Source: Coptis chinensis
Taxonomy: Eukaryota; Streptophyta; Magnoliopsida; Ranunculales; Ranunculaceae
Assembly: GCA_015680905.1 (NCBI GenBank)
Contig: CM027384.1
Span: forward strand, 80,385,501-80,449,500
Reading direction: 5' to 3'
DNA length: 64,000 bases
Below are positions 12,682-23,249 of the stretch, piece by piece. The notes under the pieces were generated by a model that was not told the origin of the DNA, did not search any database, and saw only the letters and a program-made list of their open reading frames with translations. Made by a program: the position numbers and the translations under genes. Every line of letters starts with the position of its first letter. The first letter of the stretch is position 1.

Positions 12682-12940
12682 TTTCAATAGGGCAGCAATA
12701 ATTATTAATCAACTTTTAGCTCTGAACACGTGGCATGCAAACAAAACTAGTGGGTCTTCAATTCACGTGGTACAAATTTTTGTAGATTAGAATTTTACCT
12801 TTATGTCCTTGAAAACGATAAATAAAGTAGTTTTTAATCAAAGGCTAAAAAATAAATTTAATTAGTATGTCGGACACCATGACAGCTAACCGGCTGGTGT
12901 GGCAAAGCCTCATTATAACGTAGTAAATATATTATATTAA
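12682..12940. other. Helitron-side sequence up to a MITE
   Basis: AT-rich, no gene seen. It would belong to the Helitron whose 3' end lies just to the left, if that call is right. Confidence 0.4.
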
Positions 12941-13257
12941 GAGCATTCCCAATACAATTAGCAACTTGTTACCTCTACATGACTATTTCTCTTCATTTTT
13001 ACTTTATAGGTGAAAAGCTGGTAGGAGTTGCGCAATGCAGATGTGATTTTAAATTTCGGACATGATGTTTTATTCAGAAAGGACTTACGGCACAGCTTGA
13101 TGCATGTTTGTTCTAATTATTTGTAAAATTCGTTATTAGTATCAATAAAATTTTCACTTAAAAAAAAATTGTTTCAGACAGAATAATACATCCCATCCGG
13201 ACAAAAAAATAAAATAAAATAATAATAATAATAATGACACTTGTATTGGGAATGCTC
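12941..13257. mobile_element. MITE, PIF/Harbinger (Tourist)-like
   Basis: Perfect 17-bp terminal inverted repeats: GAGCATTCCCAATACAA at the left and its reverse complement TTGTATTGGGAATGCTC at the right. The element is 317 bp and flanked by TAA on both sides (12938-12940 and 13258-13260). The TIR style and 3-bp target fit Tourist-like PIF/Harbinger MITEs. There is no coding sequence. Confidence 0.85.
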
Positions 13258-13262
13258 TAACC

Positions 13263-14544
13263 TAGGGGTGGGCAATGGGCGGTCGGCTAGCCCGTAGTCT
13301 GCCTAAAACACTTAAAGGATATTAGATAGGTAGGGTCGGCCATGACCCCTAAAAAAGTTATAGGGCGGGTCGGTCGGTCACAAGTCTAAACCTCAAGCTC
13401 GACCACGACCCAGCCCTCTTTAAGGGCTTTTAGGTTTGTAGGAACTTTGTGGTAGGGCTTTTGGGGCCTATATTTTTTTTTTTTACTACATCGGTTTTTA
13501 AAACTCATTTATATTACAAAAAATGCATAATAATCTACAAACTCAAAGTCTAACCAATCTAGTAATAATCATGTATAAGTCCAAAATTTAAAATGACATC
13601 CACAATCTAATGAATCAAGACATCGAGAGTTTGAATTTGTTCTTCCTCAGACTCAAACCTCATTTGAAATTACATTTAACATTGAAATACATGTAGACAA
13701 ATAATTATATTATCATTTTTAAAGGAAGAAGTAATAGATATAAAGAAGAAACATAATAGTTTTGGTTAAAGGGTCGTGGAAGTTGTTAAACTATTTGTAA
13801 TATCATAAATTATTTTATAATAGATTCAAACAAATATAATATTACCTTTCTTCTAATTTAAAAGTGATTCAAGCTTTGTATATGGAAATGAAAATATTGG
13901 CTTTTGAACAAGTGATGGAGAAAGGTTTGAGATTACAAATGTCATTTTTCCGACAAAGGGGTGTTTTGGTTTCTATGTTACAAATGTCTCGCTCGTATTT
14001 TTTTTTTAATGGTGTGGAAGGAACCTTTAGTTTTTAGACTTGCTTGGATGTGAATAAAAATATAATTTATAAGAAATAAGTGAGAAAAGAAATCGGAATA
14101 ATAAGTTATGAACTTTGACTTGATGATCAAAGGAATAAAGTCTTTTTTTTATTAAGGCTAGTCTTCATTGTTCTTCATGGGCTGCTAAGTTTAAGTTTTT
14201 GTTATATAAAACAAGTTATTGGAAAGATCTTGCTTGGGTGTAAGTGATAAATTCTGAAAGGACAATGTTATTTTAATTGAAAATATTTAACAAAAAAGAG
14301 TTGAATGATTATGGTATGTGTATTTATAGTGAAAGTATGAAAAAGGGCGGTTAGGGCTTGGTTAGGAGCTTGGTTAGGGGTCGGGCCTATGTTTTAGAAT
14401 CTTAGCCTAGCCGCCCTAGAAGGCATTAGGTAGAGGCGGGGGCCCTAAACTCTGTGAGGGCTTTAGTTGTGAGGGCTTTATAGGGCTTATGGTCGGGTCG
14501 GTCAGGGCCGGGTTAGGGTCGTTAGGGCCAAATTCCCACCCCTA
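13263..14544. mobile_element. Non-autonomous hAT transposon
   Basis: Left end TAGGGGTGGGCAAT, right end ATTCCCACCCCTA (imperfect TIRs), flanked by a perfect 8-bp duplication CTCTAACC (13255-13262 and 14545-14552). The length is 1282 bp. Subterminal regions are rich in GGGTCGG and AGGGC phrases (13265-13400 and 14345-14530), as usual for hAT transposase binding. No transposase is recognisable inside. The left target duplication includes the last three bases of the neighbouring MITE plus its TAA, so the hAT element came second. Confidence 0.92.
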
Positions 14545-14730
14545 CTCTAACCCCAAATATTATTGTCGGTATAGATGGAACATGGAAGTATGGAACTAGA
14601 AATCATGCAATATAGAAATTCTCAAATTGTCTGTGAAACATGATTGCTTCATAACTTAAAACTCCACCTAAAACGAAGTGCGTAAAAATAACTATTACAA
14701 AATTATAATTACAAGATATACATTACATAC

Positions 14731-14766
14731 GTTGCTCTCTCTCTCTGTCGCTCTCTCCCTCTCTCC
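14731..14766. repeat. CT-rich microsatellite in AMT 3' UTR
   Basis: An imperfect (CT)n run on the plus strand, lying just downstream of the stop codon of the minus-strand ammonium transporter gene, so probably within its 3' UTR. Confidence 0.7.
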
Positions 14767-14787
14767 AAAATTTTATGTACTGGGTAT

Positions 14788-17371
14788 TTACAACTGAATT
14801 GTTACACCTCTAGCACCATTAACATAGTTTGAAGGAGTTCTTTGCTCAGAGTACATAGATGCATTCAATCCATGTTTTGTTGCATCATACTTCTCTCCAT
14901 CACCCCAAAGGGCATAAGCTTCTTCACCATGCACAGCATCATCTCCAATTAAAAGGTGTTCGTCAGGCATTCTTAAGGGTATGACCATTCTTATAGCAAG
15001 AAGAATAAGTGTAGTGGACACTAAATTCCAACCTATAATAAAAAGAGCTGCAACCACTTGCTTCAAGAACTGTATCCCACCTTCACCACCATAAAATGCA
15101 CCCCTGGAGTTCTTTACCGGTAAGATGAGTCTACAAAGAGCTGGTTCTGCCAAAAGCCCGGTAAGAAGCCCGCCCAATAGCCCAGCTACGGCGTGCGTAT
15201 GGATCACACCAAGTGTGTCATCCACCTGATCAGATGGCAAAATGTATTTAGTTCAAACTGTATTGGGGGCAAAATAGAGTGCCGTCTAAATTAATTTTTT
15301 TTCAAATGACCTTCAAATCCCCTGTTCGTCTTAATATCACAGCTCATAGAGATGGTCAAAAGTTTTTTTTTTGGTAAAGATGGTAAAAGGTTTTGTAAAC
15401 TACAAAATAGACGCCCATAGAGAACAAAATCTCTATCTTTGACTTTTTTCCGGTTTTTAGCTTACTAAAAAGTTTCAAAAATTAGTGCATTTAGTGAGAG
15501 TTTTTTGTATTGGCAGCTTGTGTGAATTTTGTGAATATTAAAATTCGTTCAAACATCCAACTGGTTAGCCTAACTAGTTCAGGAAGGCGTTGGTGTGTAT
15601 CTAGCCCCCATGAGGTCTCGAGTTCGAGCCTTGTGAAGTGTGGATTTTCCGGGATTTGTTCCAGATCGCACACGACTTGTTCCTTACGGGCCTAGGTGGC
15701 GGCCTCCAGGCTCAGGACTGGTTCCAACAACCCATAGGCGGCCGATTACCCAAAAAAAAAAAATAAGACGTTCGAGCTCACAACCTTAATAGGAGACCTA
15801 CATTAGGAGATCATTTTCAAGACTTCAGTGAGATAACACGGTTACAGAGATGATCTCTGTAACCGGTTGTAGAGATCTCGAACCCTATCATTATCACTGC
15901 CAAAAGTACTGCATACCTTCTGTAGTAATGTGGACTTTTTGTGGAGAATCATCATTGTGAACCATGGAATGCTACCAGAAAGAATGCCCATCACTATTGC
16001 TGCCCAGGATTGCACCACCCCTGCAACATTTACACAATTAGTCAACCACTAAATATAGTAATGAAAATAACCCATAGAATTAATGATCTCTACGTCTACA
16101 AAGGCAAGCTGGTGTTACTTGTTAGGCCCTGTTGGGCAGTGGAATAAATATTTCCATTAACTACATTTCTAACTCTAAGGCTGGTTGGCAATTATCCCTA
16201 AGAACTGATTTTAGTTGGTGAGTTTTAGCCTTTTTGCGTGTAGTGGGACAATAACATGTAATGTAACTGCTAAATCTATTGAAAATTTGCACATGGACAA
16301 GCTATTTTTGGATTATACACAACTGGCGAGCTGCATACCTGCCCCTGGAGTGATGCAAACAAGTCCTGTCATCATTCCTTGAACAGCTCCTATCACTGAA
16401 GGTCTTCCAAAGAACACCACATCAAGAGAAGTCCATACCAAAAGACTCGTTGCGGCACACACATTAGTGTTTAAAACTGCAATCGATGAAGTAATATTCG
16501 CTGCGTAAGGTGCACCCCCATTGAAACCGGACCATCCCATCCACAACAAACCAGCTCCAGCCAGCATAAGTAGGACATTATTTGGAGAAAATCTCTCCCT
16601 ATCACTTTTTAATCTAGGCCCAACCTGAACAACACATAAATCATAAACAAGCGCACCATATGTACAACAAACTCAGTAAAACTCAGCTGAATCAACTCAA
16701 TTTTCAAAATATATAACTTGAATAATTACCCAATATGCTGCGGTGAACCCAGCGATTCCAGAGGAGAGATGGATGACATAACCACCAGAGTAATCAATAA
16801 CACCCCACTGATAAAGAAACCCACCTCCCCAAAGACTAAATGCACCCACAGTGTAAGAAAAAATGAGCCAAAGTGGAACAAAAGCCATCCAAGCCTTGAT
16901 ATTCATCCGGCCCAGTACCGATCCAGCCAATAAAATCATAGTAATAGCAGCAAAAGTAAACTGAAAATATACAAGTGTAGCCATGGGATAAAAAGGCTGA
17001 CTCTTTGTTGTTTCGATTGAACCATCAGCACGATAATGTGTACTTGCAGGTACACCTGCTCGGCCAGTGAGATATTTTTGTCCTAGAGCTGGTGCACCCT
17101 TACCCCAGAATGGTAAGAGTTTGTCACCAAAAGCCATTCTATAACATAACAAGACCCAACAAATTAAAACAGCAGCAAAAGCATAGAGAGCCATGAAAGC
17201 TGAGTTAACAGCCCATTTTTTCTTGACTATGCTTCCATAGAGAATAACTAAGCCTGGCATGCTTTGAAGTGCTACAAGTGTTGAAGCTGTCATTTGCCAT
17301 GCGTTATCGCCTTTGTTTAACCAATCTGGTACAGCTGGGGGTGCTGCTTCATAGGCTTTGGCCATTTCCAT
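14788..17371 (-). CDS. AMT2/AMT3-type ammonium transporter, 4 exons, intact
   Basis: Moves ammonium across the plasma membrane; a member of the AMT/MEP/Rh family, plant AMT2 subfamily and closest by eye to AMT3-type proteins. Exons, read on minus: 17371-16730, 16624-16339, 16020-15917 and 15225-14788. All introns are GT-AG and the phases join cleanly, giving 489 residues, normal for the family. The N terminus holds [10 protein letters not shown], then about 11 hydrophobic segments. Pore features: Asp193 and His201 in [15 protein letters not shown], and His353/His355 in [10 protein letters not shown], matching the conserved Asp and twin His of AMT proteins. The cytosolic tail has [20 protein letters not shown]; its Thr aligns with the regulatory phospho-threonine of AMT1. 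An in-frame ATG at 17365 has the better plant context (ATGGCC), so the first two residues are uncertain. A SINE lies in intron 3. I see no inactivating change. Confidence 0.95.
15560..15763 (+). mobile_element. tRNA-derived SINE in AMT intron 3
   Basis: Starts near ACTGGTTAGCCTAACTAGTT (A-box-like), has GGTCTCGAGTTCGAGCC (B-box-like, GGTTCGANNCC type) about 50 bp downstream, a GC-rich body, and ends in an A-run at 15751-15763. This is the layout of a plant tRNA-derived SINE. It is antisense to the host gene. Exact edges and target duplication are unclear. The small open frames on both strands here are shadows of the SINE. Confidence 0.75.
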
Positions 17372-17456
17372 GACGAAGTAGGTTGATCAAATCGGCTTGA
17401 GGCCAGGTGCAAAAAAGTAGTAGTAGAATTGAAGATCAAACAAATTAAATGCCTCC

Positions 17457-17465
17457 TATATATAT
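17457..17465 (-). promoter_or_regulatory. Putative TATA box of the AMT gene
   Basis: TATATATA on the minus strand about 90 bp upstream of the start codon, which leaves room for a 5' UTR of about 60 nt. No other TATA-like run lies closer. The position suits a promoter, but the start site is inferred. Confidence 0.45.
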
Positions 17466-17915
17466 GTGTGTGATATGCCTATATGTAGTTCTTGGATATC
17501 TAAGTTTGGGAACTTGCTGGTTAGGTGGGTGTATGTGAAAAGTCATGTTGTGAAACGATTGGATTAAGGTGTGCAAGGAGAGAAGAAACTTCTTTGAAAG
17601 CAAAATGGTTGGCGAGGTAGTCTGGTGACATGGGGTCCATTTGATTCAATTCGTTTAGGAGGTGTGGACTGTGGACTGTGAACGTGTGGTACGGAAAAGA
17701 GGAGGTAATCCTGGGCTGCTGATAACAAAGATCCATTTCATATTTTGAAACACACATTAATCAGCCAGACTTTGCGAGTTTGCGCCGTAAACCCAAATAT
17801 TTGGTAATTCGTCCCTAGACAGCCTTGGGTGTCAGCCTTACGTACATTTCTATTCATCTTTCTTTTGTGAAACTAGTTCAGTCTTATACCTAAGTTTGAG
17901 CGAAAAGATATCTTA
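17466..17915. other. Upstream region of the AMT gene
   Basis: Presumed promoter of the minus-strand transporter gene. A 78-residue minus frame (17521-17757) has no family resemblance. I recognise no clear cis elements beyond the TATA box. Confidence 0.4.
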
Positions 17916-18141
17916 TATCCTTTTAAAAGTAGTGTTAAAAGTCGATAAAGCGAAAATTTATCAGTCGATAAATAAAAATGGAAAAATATTTTACCTCTAT
18001 AATTTAAAAAACAAAGATGTATTGTCGACTTTTTTTACTTTATCGACTTAAAAATAGAGATAGGATGAAAAAATTTATTTTAACTCTACTTTTATCGACT
18101 TTTAAACTTTATCGACTTTTAACACTACTTTAAAAAGGATA
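17916..18141. mobile_element. Foldback MITE with long TIRs
   Basis: Left end TATCCTTTTAAAAGTAGTG continues TTAAAAGTCGATAAAG; the right end is its near-perfect inverse (CTTTATCGACTTTTAA ... AAAAAGGATA). The TIRs are about 35 bp and the element 226 bp. The interior also repeats the TTTATCGACTT phrase in both orientations. Flanks GATATCTTA and GATTTCATT match at 6 of 9 bases, a possible decayed 9-bp Mutator-type duplication. Confidence 0.75.
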
Positions 18142-18336
18142 GATTTCATTTGATTCAACTTATTTGTTTTTGAATAAATTGTATACAAGGAGGTGTTACT
18201 AAAGAGTACAAAGAGAATTGGAAAATTATTTGGAATAAATTTGATACATGGAGGTCTTACTAAACAATGAAAAAATAATGAGAACAAATACACTATTTGG
18301 TACTTGGTACTTAGAGAATGATTGTGGAAAGTCCGG
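18142..18336. repeat. Short imperfect tandem duplication
   Basis: A phrase of about 38 bp, GAATAAATT...ATACA(A/T)GGAGGT followed by TTACTAAA, occurs twice about 60 bp apart. The flank ends in TCCGG, the left target site of the next element. Confidence 0.55.
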
Positions 18337-20970
18337 TGTTGAAGTATGTAAAGTATTCCACGTTTCTATAAGTGTGGATCGTGATTTAGTATTTGTTTTG
18401 AGTAGCTTGACACCCAAATAAGTAAAGTATAAATATATGAACTAAGGTGAAGAGAAATAACTCTCTAACCCTATTATTCAAGCCTCCACTCTTCTCTATT
18501 CTTCTTCTTCTTGGTTTCTCTATTACAATTATGTTTAAACTCTCATAGCATCACCACTAACATGGTGCCGGAGCGAGGGGTCAAATCTAAGTTTAGTAGT
18601 ATCTTTAGGAGAGGTAACCCCAAAATAAATATACAAAAAAAAAAAAAATCAATTCTTTTCAGTTTTCAATATAGTATTCAATTCAAGTTTTAATTTTTTC
18701 TCACAAGAAGTTTCCACTAGTGTTTAAAGTTTGTTTAAAGAATGCTAGAAGAGAGAGATCAAAATTTCTCGGTATTGGTTTCTTAGTATTGTTTCGGCCT
18801 CATGATCTCCTTCTTCCCGCTAATCTCTGTCTTAGTATTGATAAGAGGGCACAACCTCTATGTATCTCTCGAAATTAGTATTGGACGAGACGGCGACGAG
18901 CTCGGTTTTAGCCTTCTAGGGCTTACGCACTTTGGGCTTTGTATCTCATGCAGTTTCTAGGTGCGCCGCACGCTTCCTGGGTCATTAGTCTAGCACGCTC
19001 TCTTCATATCCATATAGAGAATAGGCTCCTATTATGATGTTGGACCTTCGTTATTTTCATGAGCTACATATGAACCTGTTTGTTTATTGAAATCGTTGGG
19101 TTTCTTGATTGAAAGTATTGGTTCGCCTTCAAAATTGGTTGGTGTATGGTGAAAATATGGAGATATGAGCTCATTGAGTAATTTCAAATATTGTTGGTAT
19201 GTCAAATTTGAGGAATATAAAGTTTGATGTCAGTCTTGTTATGGATGTTTGAGTTTCTAGCTTCCGCGCAGTTGGTATTAATGACCAAAGTATTTGTTAT
19301 ATATTTTAAGTTGTTTGTTTGAAGTATTATAGAGCACACGACCTCTATCATGAGGAATTATTCTTTCTATCTTCTTACGTTTTGAACTATTCCGAAGTTA
19401 AGAATCATAACAAAGGAGCTGACCACCATCCACCCTCTATAGTGAGTATTGTTTGATACATGTTACGTTAGAATTTTTTGTGTATATGGAGTATGAAGTA
19501 TTGTTTTTGGAGTAGGCATTGGTTGATCTTTGGAATTATAACCGTCTTTGCTTTGTTCTTTGAAGTGGGTATTGGTTGGTTGTATAATTTCAAGTTTTAA
19601 GTTTAGTATGGTAGGGTGGTCAGTTTATTTATTGGGTTGGTATTTGGTCTCCTCTATTTCAAATTCAAGTCGGAATAGATAAGCATTTATATGTTTCAAC
19701 TTAGCCTTGTATATTCCAACTTGAGGGGAAGAATATGGAGATATGAGGACATTGAGTATATGAGGCAAAGAGAATATGGAGATATGAGGAAGAGTACTCA
19801 TGTCTCCATATTCCATAATGCCTTGGCGAACCCACTTCATGAGGCACGCCCCTCATACCAGGCATATCAGCACTCAAGTATTCAGGTAGCAGTCACACCT
19901 AAACTGCACATATGTTTCAGGTAGCAGTCATGCCTAAACTGCACATATGTTTCAGGTAGCAATCAAGCCTAAACTGCACTCATCAGTATTCATGTACTTG
20001 ATCCGCCCTAAATCAGCATTATGTTTCATGTAGCAGTTAAGCCTAAACTGCACTCATCAGTATTCAGGTAGCAGTCAAGCCTAAACTGCATGTATGCTTT
20101 AGGTAGAAGTCACGCCTAAATTGCACATATGTTTCAGGTAGTAGTCAAGCCAAAACTGCACTCATCAGTATTCAGGTAGCAGTCAAGCCTAAAATGCACG
20201 TATGTTTCAGGTAGCAATCAAGTATTCATGTAGCAGTCAAGCCTAAACTGTACTCATCAGTATTCATGCAATCAATCCTTTAAATCGCACTCTTCAAGAT
20301 ATCAAGTAGCGATCAAGTCTAAACCGCACCGATTATTCGATTCAAGATTCGGGGAGTATCCATAATGGTATTTTGTTGACGTCATTAGTGATATTGATAG
20401 TAGTAGCCAAGAAGCGCACATCAAATCAATATTATTGTTTTCAATTTATATTATGATAGTACAGCCACATAACAGCGAATGGAGTGAGTAGTAGCCAAGC
20501 AGCGCGCCACTAAACCGGTGTTATGGTTTCAGTTTGTGACCGTGGTACACCTTCAGTATTCAGGTTAGGCCATTGCCTACACCGACAGTTTCACTTTTCA
20601 GAATGTCTCAACAGTTGTTTGAGTTCTTCAACTAAAGACAGTTCTTCTATCGCGAAAAGGGGAGGGCGGTATTCTTATATTTTATTTTTGCAATCCAAGC
20701 TGTAATTTGCATAGTTTGCGTAATTACAGCTTGAGGGGAAGTGTTGAAGTATGTAAAGTATCCCATGTTTCTATAAGTGTGGATACGTATTTAGTAGTTG
20801 TTGTTTTGAGTAGCTTGACACCCAAATAAGTCAAGTATAAATATATGAACTAAGGTGAAGAGAAATAACTCTCTAACCCTATTATTCTAGCCTCCAATCT
20901 TCTCCATTCTTTTTCTTCTTGGTTTCTCTATTACAATTATATTTAAACTCTCATAGCATCATCACTAACA
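18337..20970 (+). mobile_element. Small non-autonomous LTR retrotransposon
   Basis: Direct LTRs of 226 bp (18337-18562) and 229 bp (20742-20970), each starting TGTTGAAGTATG and ending CACTAACA, flanked by TCCGG and TCTGG. A primer-binding-like TGGTGCCGGAGC follows the left LTR at once (initiator-Met tRNA type), and a polypurine tract TTGAGGGGAAG precedes the right LTR. The interior is 2.2 kb with no recognisable gag or pol, so the element must have been mobilised in trans. LTR identity is about 95% by eye, an age of the order of a couple of million years at commonly used plant rates. Copia-like affinity is a guess from LTR style. Confidence 0.9.
19860..20310 (+). repeat. Tandem repeats inside the small LTR element
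   Basis: About ten copies of a phrase CAGGTAGCAGTCAAGCC followed by TAAACTGCA, alternating with CATATGTTT or CATCAGTATT linkers (period about 35-65 bp). The array belongs to the element's internal region. No open frame runs through it. Confidence 0.85.
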
Positions 20971-23249
20971 TCTGGCAATCTTATAATTTAGAGATTCCAT
21001 TGGTTTGAGTTAATTTGAGAAATGATAGGAAAATTGTTCAGGTTGTTTAGTTATGACTACTAATCCGACTTTCTCATGCATATTGCATATCTAGTAGTAC
21101 TAAAAATCATGTTGAAGATTTATAGTTGAGTGCATTTTAAAATACAACGATTGAGAAAATAACAATGACCCAATTTCATGAACGCGTATGATGGAATATA
21201 GTCAGAAACACATCCAAACAAAGAAGTTTTGATATTGGTGGACGACAAAATATATATATAAAGAGGTTTGCTTCCATGCACATGCATTCCAATGCATTCC
21301 AATGTGCACTAATCTCAGCCCCACATCTGATTTTTGTGGGGAAATCCATGATCCAATTGTTAACCGGATCAATTGGTTTGGAAAAAAAAACAAGTACATG
21401 AAATACCAAATTTACCCAAAAACTAATCCAACCTAATAACCATCGTGGAAATTGGAAAGTGAAATAAAACTTCGCTATTTACTTCCGGCTGGTTCGAAAA
21501 AAAAAGGAAAATAGTTAGCGCCAAACTCTCATACTCTTTTCGGGTTCATCTCCACTAAACTATCGAGTTCATCTCCATTGTTTTCCTTTCTCACTATCTT
21601 CCAAGAGAAATCCTCTGCATTTCAAACTCTGGATTGGGCATCTCTCAAATACTCCTTCAGTACTCCTTAAGGTTTAGATATGAGTATTTAGTAATTTAGG
21701 CTTAGTTCATGAAATCTTTCTATGGATTGATTAGTGAATTAATATCTAGTTTCAAAATATATGTTATTTACATATGGTGGTGCTTGGTCTTCAATGGCAA
21801 ACACAAGTTTTTTACATGTATATTTTGGTTCAATGGTTTGCTTTTCTTGCTTGTTTATGATTTTCACACATATATCATGGTTTCCTCTATATAAATGCAC
21901 TGATGCCATCAGAATCTGCAATTAAATGTGCTAGGCGAGAGTAGTACTATCTACTAAGGCTAAGAGCAATGATATTTCGAGGCTCACTTCTTTGTCTCCT
22001 TATCTTAGTTCCTCAGTTTTTCAAGAGCAATTTTTCCCTCTCAAGTTTTGTGCATCCATCTATAATATTAGTACAGACTTTTAGACTAAAGTAGGTTCAA
22101 TTCAAACTCTAAAAACATGTATAAACAATTAAGAATGTAGGCTGTAGTCACGCACAACTTTATTTTCATGGTGAAGTCTTTTAATAGTGCAATCAACAAA
22201 GGATAGTTTCATAACACGATGATTCAAAATGGTCCTTTTGGATAATTTGTATAAGAGGCAATTGAATCCTTCTATTATAAGGGCGGTTAATTATATTTAA
22301 TCTACTTTGTAACATTAGCTTTGTCCATTGGAATGAAAATGCAAAAATTGTTTTTCAAGAGATTTTTACTTTTATTCTTGAAACAACCAACTTAACGCCC
22401 TCGAAGTGCCAAACTTTTAATAGCATAATGTTCTTGCATAGGGATTGTACTAGATGCCTTTGGTTGTGCGGAGATCACGTACATAACATAGTCTTCACCT
22501 AAAAGTGTACTAGTTAAGCAGATTAAACCGATTTACTTTCATCCCGATATCACTGGCGGCATTGTTAGTTGATCCTATAATTTGATGGCACACATGACAC
22601 ATGCAAGAGCGAAAACAATCCTTGAGACCGAGAAACTGAATTGTCACTTTTTCTAGCATAAATGTTAAAAAAAAATGATGTTGGAACAGTATTACCTCCT
22701 CCTTTCTAGTTCTGGAATCACATCTTGAAAGAACTATAGTACTATACAACGTAATAACGAGAGACGTAGTGATATTTTATAAGTAGATTCCTGGCCTGGC
22801 CGGATTGCCAATTATGTAGGTATTCTACTCCTTGAAAATTGAAATTGATCAGATTTTCAATACTAGGATTCGAGACATGTAAATATTGAGGTCCATAAGG
22901 GGAGTTTAATCACATATTGAACTTGCTTATCTTCTTATGTCACATAATAAAGAGAGTTTAATTTTACTGCTAGTTTCTTTTGACTTGCTTCCGTTACTTA
23001 AATTATCGTTACGCATTACTCACCTTCACCTTTTGTCCCTTCATGACACAAAGGTGAATCTTTTAATTGTTTATTTGTGAACCTAAAATGCTATTGTCTG
23101 TTTTATTTTTTATTTTAAAATGAAATTTTAACTTCAAATTAACGTTGCTTCATGTGAATGCTATTTATTTGTTGTTTATTTTATTTTCCACTTATAGTGC
23201 AAGAAGTAATGAATGCATATTTATATTTTAGTGATCAAGTGATGGATGG
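20971..23249. other. Gene-free interval
   Basis: About 2.3 kb of AT-rich sequence. Several small frames (60-94 residues) exist on both strands, but none shows family motifs or splice structure. A short (TA)4 run lies at 21250. I see no transposon ends. Confidence 0.5.

Noticed and set aside
19860-20310. Repeat array in the small LTR element as an independent satellite
   Set aside because: It lies wholly between the element's priming signals, so it is part of the element.
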